Shown one piece after another: positions 1 to 5,702 of a DNA stretch of 7,706 bases. Below the pieces are notes generated by a model, which ran no database searches, was not told where the DNA came from, and saw nothing but the letters and a program-made list of their open reading frames with translations. The first letter of the stretch is position 1; each line of letters opens with the position of its first letter. The position numbers were made by a program, and so were the translations under genes. The DNA comes from GWF2-30-66 sp042576225 (GTDB taxonomy: Bacteria > Babelota > Babeliae > Babelales > Vermiphilaceae), in the NCBI GenBank assembly GCA_042576225.1, contig JBHPCA010000051.1, positions 1 through 7,706 on the forward strand, given 5' to 3'.

Positions 1-14
1 CGTTTGCGGTATAA

Positions 15-269
15 GCTCAAGAATCCTCTGAATTCATTCAGGGGAGTTTTCAAAACTCTTGGTCAGATTATCAATGGTCAGGTCAAGAGGGTGAAAAGTT
101 ACGCATTCCGAAGGGCTCTGTGTGGACAATAAACGCCTCACCTAGCTCTCGTGATGGTCAACGCTTTAAGTATAATTTTTGCACTTTTGCGATATTGACT
201 ACAGGTGAGGCATTTAATCAATGGATTTTGGAGTCGCACAAAATAGAAATTTTTAACGAGCAAAGCTAA
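15..269 (+). pseudogene. 3' remnant of a decayed gene, weakly SRAP (YedK/HMCES)-like
   Basis: The frame opens right after an in-frame TAA at 12-14 and runs 84 codons to TAA at 267-269. It contains no ATG, and the only GTG (120) would leave 49 residues. The translation looks like real protein, with a stretch reading DGQRFKYNFCTFAILTTGEA followed by an HKIEIF segment. SRAP proteins have a comparable region: an acidic/glycine turn, a T-F-x-I-x-T-T strand, then an I-H-x-R-M-P-V-I-L motif. Here the histidine is kept but R-M-P is not, and the upstream W-rich piece (SDYQWSGQEGEK) vaguely recalls the F-Y/F-E-W segment of SRAP. The family call is an inference at low confidence. GC is about 43 % by hand count, higher than in the genes to the right. 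The stop at 12-14 and the lack of a start suggest a frameshifted or truncated gene, or one whose 5' part lies left of the window in another frame. Confidence 0.4.
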
Positions 270-377
270 CTCTCAAGCTAATAAAGATGTAAAGTCTGAG
301 TGTTGTTTTTTTTCCTTTAAAGATTTACGTTAGAAAAAATATAGTAGAAGCATAAGATTAAGATTTGCACAAAGTTG

Positions 378-471
378 TTTTTGTGATAGATTAGACCCGT
401 CTGTAAAAATGGGAGTAGCACCAAAAGATATTTTTTGAGAGTAGTTTTTTGGGTGAGAAGCACAAGTTGTT
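378..471 (+). repeat. 5'-flank repeat, copy 1 (upstream of first ankyrin gene)
   Basis: This stretch aligns with 1996-2084 upstream of the second ankyrin gene. There is one roughly 5-base gap, and identity is about 80 % by hand alignment. The best parts are an unchanged 16-mer starting CTGTAAAAATGGGAGT and a GGGTGAGAAGC-containing 21-mer with one mismatch. The stretch ends about 40 bases before the chosen ATG. I saw no convincing -35/-10 pair in it. The rest of 270-509 (240 bases) shows nothing further that I can name. Confidence 0.8.
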
Positions 472-497
472 TTTATATATTTAACTGTTCAACTATT

Positions 498-502
498 AGA
501 GG
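498..502 (+). promoter_or_regulatory. Ribosome binding site of first ankyrin gene
   Basis: AGAGG sits 7 bases before ATG 510. Together with the signal peptide that begins at this ATG, it decides the start against the upstream TTG at 435. Translation from 435 would put 25 unrelated residues in front of the signal peptide. That leader is also in a different frame from the equivalent stretch before the second copy. Confidence 0.6.
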
Positions 503-509
503 TTCAAAG

Positions 510-1994
510 ATGCGAAAAGCTTGTTTATTTAAAGTAATCATCCTTTCAAGTTTATTTTTTTCTTTAGCTAAAGCAACAAAGCCACTTGAGAGGTATTGTT
601 TGACTAGTGAAAATGTAGAGTTTTCGGAGATTGAAAGATTACAAGCAATTTATCGATGTAGTTGGAAAAAAATTCTCAAATGGTGTTGTAAAAATAATAA
701 GATGCGGTACGAAGTAATAAATTCCATTCTAGGCCATAATCCCTGGAAAACTATTTTTGTTAAATCGGGAGAAATTTTTGACAAAACAATATCCTCGAGT
801 GATTTTGTGATTTATATTTTTGGCGAAAAAATCAATCTTTCAGATCTAGAAAAAGTTTTGAATGATATGATTGTGACTGCGTGTAAGAATGATTTAGATA
901 AAAATATTGTAGATTACTTAATATCATTTGCCATGAAGGCAGAGTTACTTTCGGGTAAGATTAAAAAGAAAAGAGTTCATCGTGACAGTCTTAATTTCTT
1001 TTTCCAAAATAGACTTTTTTTTCTAAGAAAAAGACTATTAGCTTATAATATTTGCAACGCTGCAATGACTTACATCAATAGTAATCCTCTTGATTCAGCG
1101 TTCTGTATTTTTGATAAAAATCTTCTAAAAGTGCTAGATTATCTCTTAAGACATGGAGAATCCATAGCTGAATTAGATAAGTCACCATTTAAGTATCTTT
1201 TTGATATTACTGATGTTGAATATGCTCATTGGGAACATGATACTTATTGGTGTAAAGTGAGTTGGGTTGATACTCTGTGGAAAGAAATTGTCCCTTTGCT
1301 TATTGAAAATGGAGCAGATGTTAATTGCAAATTCGATAATGGCTATACGGTTCTACATTTAGCTTGTATGAAAGGTCTTTCTTTTAAGATAGTACAGTGT
1401 ATGGTGGAAAATGGTGTGAATGTTATTGTAGAAGATAAATACGGCCGTAGGGCTTCTTTTTATGCACAATCCTATGACGTTTGTAGGTTTTTGCAGGTGA
1501 AAGAATGGGAGGCGGAAAAAAGAATTATAGCCGAAAAAAGTAAAGAAATAGAGCCAATAGAAAAAAACAAGGAAATAAAAAAGAAAAAAAGGAAAGAAAA
1601 ACCCAAAAAAGAAGTTTTGAAATTCGGTTCAACAGTAACCTTTGTATTAGGTCTTTCAATTTATTTGTTTTATAAGAAACAGAACAATAAAAACAAAAAT
1701 AACTATTTTAAAGGCATAAGCCGGAAAAAATCACATCCCAAAAATAACAAACGGTATTATAGCACCTACATAGCGAATTACACCCCAACTTCGCAAAAAA
1801 AGTATGATTTCAAAAACTATGAAAAATTGCCTATAATTCAAAATTTTGGCGTATCGCAAAAATATATTAAAAAATTTGTTACTAAGCATAATTTTATACC
1901 AAATAACTATAAAGCCGCCCCTTTTGGAGGGACAAAAATTATGAATTTTGCAGGTAAATATTTCCCTATGGTTCGTAAAATTTTTAAAAAATAG
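510..1994 (+). CDS. Exported ankyrin-repeat protein with C-terminal membrane segment and conserved tail (copy 1)
   Basis: A 494-residue protein. Residues 1-22 form a Sec-type signal peptide (MRK start, hydrophobic core, AKA at the cleavage site). Residues 23-200 are unrecognised and helix-rich. Degenerate ankyrin-like repeats lie around 202-220 (LLKVLDYLLRHGESI) and 257-328, where VPLLIENGADVN and GYTVLHLACMKG are the clearest ankyrin signatures. A lysine/glutamate-rich, probably helical stretch (about 330-370) leads to a hydrophobic segment (372-388, FGSTVTFVLGLSIYLF). An 89-residue basic, aromatic-rich tail (406-494) follows and is nearly identical to that of the next gene. Ankyrin repeats mediate protein-protein binding; a role as a surface-exposed or secreted host-interaction factor is inferred. 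The start is ATG 510, with AGAGG 7 bases upstream. The gene lies 127 bases before its tandem duplicate. No enzyme motif was seen. Confidence 0.85.
   Translation: MRKACLFKVIILSSLFFSLAKATKPLERYCLTSENVEFSEIERLQAIYRCSWKKILKWCCKNNKMRYEVINSILGHNPWKTIFVKSGEIFDKTISSSDFVIYIFGEKINLSDLEKVLNDMIVTACKNDLDKNIVDYLISFAMKAELLSGKIKKKRVHRDSLNFFFQNRLFFLRKRLLAYNICNAAMTYINSNPLDSAFCIFDKNLLKVLDYLLRHGESIAELDKSPFKYLFDITDVEYAHWEHDTYWCKVSWVDTLWKEIVPLLIENGADVNCKFDNGYTVLHLACMKGLSFKIVQCMVENGVNVIVEDKYGRRASFYAQSYDVCRFLQVKEWEAEKRIIAEKSKEIEPIEKNKEIKKKKRKEKPKKEVLKFGSTVTFVLGLSIYLFYKKQNNKNKNNYFKGISRKKSHPKNNKRYYSTYIANYTPTSQKKYDFKNYEKLPIIQNFGVSQKYIKKFVTKHNFIPNNYKAAPFGGTKIMNFAGKYFPMVRKIFKK
1723..1994 (+). repeat. 3' conserved block, copy 1 (C-terminal module)
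   Basis: This aligns without gaps to 3344-3615. I count 22 mismatches in 272 positions (about 92 % identity), and only 3 of them fall in 1723-1877. It encodes the 89-residue tail with the motifs NNKR(Y/C)YSTYIANYTPT and FGVSQKYIKKF. Upstream of 1723 the similarity falls off sharply, apart from short matches over the membrane segment and a short CAATAAAAACAAA match. Confidence 0.93.
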
Positions 1995-1995
1995 T

Positions 1996-2084
1996 TTTTT
2001 GTGACAAATTAACTTTGTCTGTAAAAATGGGAGTGGCGCCTAAAGATATTTAGTGTGATTTTTGGGTGAGAAGCAAAAGTTGTT
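1996..2084 (+). repeat. 5'-flank repeat, copy 2 (upstream of second ankyrin gene)
   Basis: This is the partner of 378-471, offset by 1618 bases on the left and 1613 on the right of the gap. It begins immediately after the stop codon of the first ankyrin gene. The duplicated unit is therefore the 5' flank plus the gene, joined head to tail. No convincing promoter was seen here, so the second gene may be read from a promoter upstream of the first. Confidence 0.8.
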
Positions 2085-2111
2085 CAGTTTTTTTGGTTAC
2101 TTAATTATTGT

Positions 2112-2115
2112 GGAG
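2112..2115 (+). promoter_or_regulatory. Ribosome binding site of second ankyrin gene
   Basis: GGAG sits 6 bases before ATG 2122. It supports ATG 2122 over the TTG at 2062, which would add 20 residues in front of the signal peptide and would begin inside the 5'-flank repeat. Confidence 0.6.
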
Positions 2116-2121
2116 TCAAGG

Positions 2122-3615
2122 ATGAAATGTTCTAAGTTAACTTTTTGCATGTTTATTTTGTTTGGTTTTAGCAGTTTTAATTTTAATACTTTGGCGTTTA
2201 ATAATTCTACGAATAAAAACTCTAGTCAAAATCCGCCATTCGAAAAAGCCCTTCTTAATGAAAAAGGTGCTTTGGGATTAATTCAGGAAATTAGTAAGCA
2301 AATACATGACCTTATAGATGACGATGAAGATAAGCAACTAAAGAATATTATTTATCGTGCAATAGAAAAGGGTGACTTGGAGCTAGTTAAATTGATAATA
2401 AGTAATGCAAATAACGCAAAAATTAATTATAATGCAATGCTTGCCACAAGCTTCATGTGGGGAGATGAAATATATCGCTGTGATGGCATAGAATACCAAC
2501 AATATGGGCCATTCAGGAAGTTTTGTAGAAATGCTTGTACGCCACTGACTTTGGCATGTCTATGTGGTCATTACCAGATAGCAAAATACCTAATCGAGGA
2601 AAAAGGAGCAAGTGTTTCTTTGTTCGACCCCCTTAGAAGCCCTATTTCGGCGGCTAAAACATCCAGAAGCTTTGATATTATTAAATTACTACGGGATAAT
2701 GGGTTGGATTTTAAAAATACTAGCTTAATAGAGGAGATTGATTGTAGGGATGTTGAAATGTTAGAAGTTTTACTCAAATATGGCGCTAAGGAGTCTTTAA
2801 ACAAAAAAAATCGTTACTTTGGTCAAACATACTTACATAGGGCTTGCAAAAAAGAGAATATGAATCTCGAAACAATACAGTTACTTATAAAGTATGGAGC
2901 AGATCCAACTTTGAAGGATGGATATGGTAAAATGCCACTTGATTATGCACTTGATTATGCAAGGGAACATGTAAATAAAAAACATGGTGTAGAGTGGTTA
3001 TTTCTTGCGATCACCGGACTATTATTTAAGGATGAAATTGTCGGGTATTTAGAAAAAGAAATGAAAAAAAGAGAAAACTTAAAGGTTGTTCGTAAATGTG
3101 AAGGGAAGATTAGTGCGATAGACAAAAAAATAAAACAAAAGAAACAGATACGAGAGAAAAAAAATAAGGAAATAGGAAAGAAAAAGAGGGAAGGGAAACC
3201 AAAACCTTTGATATATGGTTCGGCAGCAACCTTTGCATTAGGTCTATCAATTTATTTGTTTCACAAGTTAAATAAGCAAAATAATTCTGACCTTAAGTAT
3301 CAGCACAATAAAAACAAAGACAGAGACCCTAAAAACAAAAATTGGAAAAAATCACATCCCAAAAATAACAAACGGTGTTATAGCACCTATATAGCGAATT
3401 ACACCCCAACTCCGCAAAAAAAGTATGATTTCAAAAACTATGAAAAATTGCCTATAATTCAAAATTTTGGCGTATCGCAAAAATATATTAAAAAATTTGC
3501 CACTAAGCTTAATTTTAAACCAGATAACTATAAAATTGGCCCTATAGGAGGTTCAAAAATTATGAATTTTGTAGGTAAGTACTTGCCTATGGTTCGTAAA
3601 ATTTTAAAAAAATAA
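2122..3615 (+). CDS. Exported ankyrin-repeat protein with C-terminal membrane segment and conserved tail (copy 2)
   Basis: A 497-residue paralogue of the preceding gene with the same architecture. The signal peptide is residues 1-25 (probable cleavage after TLA). The ankyrin region is clearer than in copy 1: LKNIIYRAIEKGDLELVKLI near 73, CTPLTLACLCGHYQIAKYLI near 139, a repeat near 210-230 (VEMLEVLLKYGA), and TYLHRACKK...ETIQLLIKYGADPTLKDGYG near 236-275. A lysine-rich stretch (about 330-362) precedes a hydrophobic segment (365-382, YGSAATFALGLSIYLFHK). The conserved tail (409-497) differs little from copy 1. Between signal peptide and lysine-rich stretch the two proteins share architecture but little obvious sequence. 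Protein binding through the repeats is established for the family; host targeting is inferred. The downstream neighbour is an exported WD40-type protein on the same strand. Confidence 0.87.
   Translation: MKCSKLTFCMFILFGFSSFNFNTLAFNNSTNKNSSQNPPFEKALLNEKGALGLIQEISKQIHDLIDDDEDKQLKNIIYRAIEKGDLELVKLIISNANNAKINYNAMLATSFMWGDEIYRCDGIEYQQYGPFRKFCRNACTPLTLACLCGHYQIAKYLIEEKGASVSLFDPLRSPISAAKTSRSFDIIKLLRDNGLDFKNTSLIEEIDCRDVEMLEVLLKYGAKESLNKKNRYFGQTYLHRACKKENMNLETIQLLIKYGADPTLKDGYGKMPLDYALDYAREHVNKKHGVEWLFLAITGLLFKDEIVGYLEKEMKKRENLKVVRKCEGKISAIDKKIKQKKQIREKKNKEIGKKKREGKPKPLIYGSAATFALGLSIYLFHKLNKQNNSDLKYQHNKNKDRDPKNKNWKKSHPKNNKRCYSTYIANYTPTPQKKYDFKNYEKLPIIQNFGVSQKYIKKFATKLNFKPDNYKIGPIGGSKIMNFVGKYLPMVRKILKK
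3344..3615 (+). repeat. 3' conserved block, copy 2 (C-terminal module)
   Basis: This is the partner of 1723-1994 at a constant offset of 1621 bases, about 92 % identical without gaps. The similarity stops at the gene end: downstream of copy 1 comes the second 5'-flank repeat, while downstream of copy 2 comes an MscS 3' relic. Confidence 0.93.
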
Positions 3616-3625
3616 TTTTAGGAGT

Positions 3626-3673
3626 TTATTCGCCTTGAGTCTTTTCTAAATCTTCTAGTTTTGGTTTTTGAGC
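3626..3673 (-). pseudogene. Relic of an MscS-gene 3' end
   Basis: Read on the minus strand, this stretch gives AQKPKLEDLEKTQGE and a stop (TAA, complement of 3626-3628). The intact MscS gene at 5703 ends PKQKQEDLEKTQDK and a stop. The shared LEDLEKTQ/QEDLEKTQ core and the matching stop position, with roughly 30 of 36 bases alike, indicate a common origin. Further upstream on the minus strand the frame shows no MscS similarity and reaches a stop at about 3745. This is therefore a short orphaned tail, not a gene. Confidence 0.6.
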
Positions 3674-3783
3674 ATATTTTTGTTTACCTGTGTCGCATTT
3701 TCTATATATTCTCGCTTCACCCTCTCGAAATGCCTTATATAAAGCCTTTTAGGTGGGGTTGTTTGCCAGATCGCGTAAAAATA

Positions 3784-3813
3784 TTGACAATTTGTAAAGA
3801 ATCTTTGTATGCT
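3784..3813 (+). promoter_or_regulatory. Sigma-70-type promoter for the WD40 gene
   Basis: TTGACA (3784-3789), an 18-base spacer and TATGCT (3808-3813) come close to the bacterial housekeeping consensus. It lies about 70 bases before the WD40 start codon. Transcription would begin near 3820, giving a leader of about 60 bases that carries the ribosome binding site. It is the best promoter-like sequence I see in the window, and it implies that the WD40 gene can be transcribed independently of the ankyrin pair. Confidence 0.65.
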
Positions 3814-3868
3814 AGGGGTGAAGGGTGGGGTATTATTTATGGTAGTATTTTTTATTGTTGTACAAATT

Positions 3869-3874
3869 AAGGAG
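3869..3874 (+). promoter_or_regulatory. Ribosome binding site of WD40 gene
   Basis: AAGGAG followed by 8 bases and ATG 3883. The in-frame GTG at 3874 overlaps this site and so is an unlikely start. Confidence 0.75.
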
Positions 3875-3882
3875 TGAAAAGT

Positions 3883-5250
3883 ATGGATAAAAATTTTTAC
3901 AAATTAGTTTTTCTGACCATATGTGCATTGATAATATTTTCAAATAAGATGAATGCTATGAAGAAAAGTGTTCTTGCTTTTTCGATTGACAAAGGAGGTG
4001 AAATCATGATTTGTGATATTCATAAATCAGGAAAGAAGCAATCGCAAAATGTGAAAATGGTTATAAATAGTGGCAAAAGAATTAAATCTCTACAATTTAA
4101 TCCAAAAGAATCTCATTTTTTACTTTCTAATAATGGGGAGATATCTAAAATTTGGGATATAAAAAAGAAAAAGCTTGTTAGAAATTTGAAAGCCGGATTT
4201 GATGGAATAAAATATAATCCTGTAGATCCTAGGTTTTTAATTTCTATGAATAGTCATGATATTAAGATACTTGATCTCTATAAAAGGCCAGGGAGAGAAT
4301 GTGTTAAGACTGTAAATTTACTTCAGCAGGATTTGAAAGCACTTAAGGCTTATAAGCACAAAATTCCTATTTCGATGGCGATTCATCCTGCAAAGCCTAA
4401 TATTATTGTTGTTAATGTGTTATCTGTAAGGAGTTCTTTTTTTGCTGTAGTTGACACTAATAAACCAAAGGGAAAGGAGGTTGTTAAAATTACTAGCCAT
4501 CGCAAGGGATTTGGAGCACTCGTTTTTCAACCACTTAAGCCATATAATCTGTTTTTTGGTGGAGGAGATGGAAAAATTAGAATTTTTAACATCTATAGTA
4601 AAAGTGGTAATGAGTTAATTGAGACTTTAGATGGCCATTCAAAAGTTGTTGAATTTTTACAGTTTAATCCGAAAGATCCAAAGATCCTTGTTTCAGGCTC
4701 TAAAGATGAGATTAAAGTTTGGGATCTTTCCAAGCTACAAGGGAAAAAGTGTATTAAAACAATAAAAACTCAAGTAGATGGGTTAGCTCTTGATATTAGA
4801 AAACCTAATATTATTGCCTCTGCTAAAATTACATACACCCCAAATTTAGTGGAAGAACACGGTTTTGAATATGAGAGCCCGCTCTATAATTTTGAATGTA
4901 TGGTCACTTTTTGGGACATTTCCCAGTCAAAGGGACAAGAAAAAATCAAGGGTGGTTTAGCACATAAAGGAACTTTGTTTATTCGTGATCGTTCTGATTT
5001 CAACCTAAAAGGATTATTAGCTTTTCAACCACCCTACTTTGAAAAAAAAGAGGAGAAAGAATTTAAGAGAATGTTATTTGAGCAACAAAAGGTTGGTACC
5101 GCGAAAGCAAAACTTATTGAAAAATACAAAAAAGGAGAAATTTCAAAAAATGAACTAGAGATTCGATTACAAGAAATAAAAGATGAATATTCTAAGGGGG
5201 TTGTTAGAATAAGAAAGGGTCTAAGGCCTTATACAAGCTACAAATTATGA
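3883..5250 (+). CDS. Exported WD40-type beta-propeller protein
   Basis: A 455-residue protein. Residues 1-25 form a signal peptide (hydrophobic 8-19, MNA before the cleavage site). Residues 29-380 hold about seven degenerate WD40-like units of the form (F/Y/I)xPxxPxxL(I/V)S...IK(V/I)WD(L/I). The clearest are FNPKESHFLLSNNGEISKIW near 72, YNPVDPRFLISMNSHDIKIL near 110, FQPLKPYNLFFGGGDGKIRI near 215, FNPKDPKILVSGSKDEIKVW near 261 and VTFWDISQSKG near 344. About seven units would close one propeller. Residues 386-448 are charged and probably helical or coiled coil. WD40 propellers are scaffolds for protein complexes and are far commoner in eukaryotes than in bacteria. An exported one next to exported ankyrin proteins suggests interaction with host proteins, which is inference. 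It has its own promoter (3784) and a terminator-like hairpin (5307). Confidence 0.85.
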   Translation: MDKNFYKLVFLTICALIIFSNKMNAMKKSVLAFSIDKGGEIMICDIHKSGKKQSQNVKMVINSGKRIKSLQFNPKESHFLLSNNGEISKIWDIKKKKLVRNLKAGFDGIKYNPVDPRFLISMNSHDIKILDLYKRPGRECVKTVNLLQQDLKALKAYKHKIPISMAIHPAKPNIIVVNVLSVRSSFFAVVDTNKPKGKEVVKITSHRKGFGALVFQPLKPYNLFFGGGDGKIRIFNIYSKSGNELIETLDGHSKVVEFLQFNPKDPKILVSGSKDEIKVWDLSKLQGKKCIKTIKTQVDGLALDIRKPNIIASAKITYTPNLVEEHGFEYESPLYNFECMVTFWDISQSKGQEKIKGGLAHKGTLFIRDRSDFNLKGLLAFQPPYFEKKEEKEFKRMLFEQQKVGTAKAKLIEKYKKGEISKNELEIRLQEIKDEYSKGVVRIRKGLRPYTSYKL

Positions 5251-5306
5251 GATACAGGAATTTATAAATTTTGTGGGGGTTTATCTTGAGTTTGAATATA
5301 TGGAGT

Positions 5307-5331
5307 GGGCCTGCGAAAAATACGTAGGTCC
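5307..5331 (+). terminator. Terminator-like hairpin between WD40 gene and MscS block
   Basis: GGGCCTGCG pairs with CGTAGGTCC in a 9-base stem with two G-T pairs around an AAAAATA loop. It lies 57 bases after the WD40 stop. A T-rich stretch (ATTTTATT) begins about 8 bases past the stem, so this is a weaker than textbook intrinsic terminator. The minus-strand MscS relic ends at 5342, so the hairpin could also help to stop minus-strand transcripts. Confidence 0.5.
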
Positions 5332-5341
5332 TGCTATCATT

Positions 5342-5702
5342 TTATTCTAACGTTTGAGCACGCTCCTGAGTTACTTCAAGCTTCCCCTTCTCAGGAGAGA
5401 ATATAGGGATAGCTATATTTATATTGTGCTCTCTGAGTTCTTTGGTAGGAGCCAGTCTAATATCACTTTCTATATCCCACATGTCTAGCGTATAATGCGA
5501 GCTTAAAAATCCTCGTATTAGAAAGTCATATCCGTTGGGGCCAAAGTTTTGCAATCTGACGATTGGTTTAGGGCTTTTTAAGATATTTGGGTTTCATCTA
5601 AAACACGTAATATAATTTCTTTTCCCACTTCAGAATTTGAGCAACTTTTAATGCAAATGGTATAGCAAGCTCCGCAACAAATTTTGAAAGAAGATTAGGA
5701 TT
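5342..5702 (-). pseudogene. Truncated, frameshifted copy of the MscS 3' region
   Basis: On the minus strand the last 70 or so codons (5554-5342) read QNFGPNGYDFLIRGFLSSHY, TLDMWDIESDIRLA and so on, matching the intact MscS gene with few changes. About 155 bases around here (roughly 5437-5590) are about 93 % identical by hand count. Upstream, SPKPIVRLQ continues in frame, then one base is missing near 5590 relative to the parent. Beyond it the frame changes to EVGKEIILRVLDE (parent KVKEIILQILDQ) and changes again near ELAIPFALK (parent KLAIPYKF). The copy therefore covers only the cytoplasmic C-terminal domain, carries at least two frameshifts and has no start. It abuts the stop codon of the intact gene. 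Its own tail is shorter (KLEVTQERAQTLE) and lacks the PKQEPKQ repeats. Confidence 0.85.

Noticed and set aside
1..132. Frame-1 reading (43 codons to TAA 130-132) as the 3' end of a gene
   Set aside because: It overlaps the longer and more protein-like frame ending at 269. It remains possible that it is the original frame before a frameshift, but nothing decides this within the window.
171..176. TATAAT as a -10 box
   Set aside because: There is no -35 element at a suitable distance, and it lies inside the coding-like remnant. A TATAGT at 340-345 was dropped for the same lack of a -35 partner.
435..509. TTG start giving 25 extra residues before the first ankyrin protein
   Set aside because: It lacks a suitable ribosome binding site and masks a clear signal peptide at ATG 510. 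The matching stretch before copy 2 is in a different frame, so this sequence is not conserved as coding.
2571..2804. 77-codon minus-strand frame inside the second ankyrin gene
   Set aside because: It lies wholly opposite a well-supported gene with recognisable ankyrin repeats, and shows no family resemblance of its own.
3661..3870. 69-codon plus-strand frame between the ankyrin pair and the WD40 gene
   Set aside because: It has a TTG start without a ribosome binding site and overlaps the MscS relic, the promoter and its probable transcription start. Its composition is not convincing.
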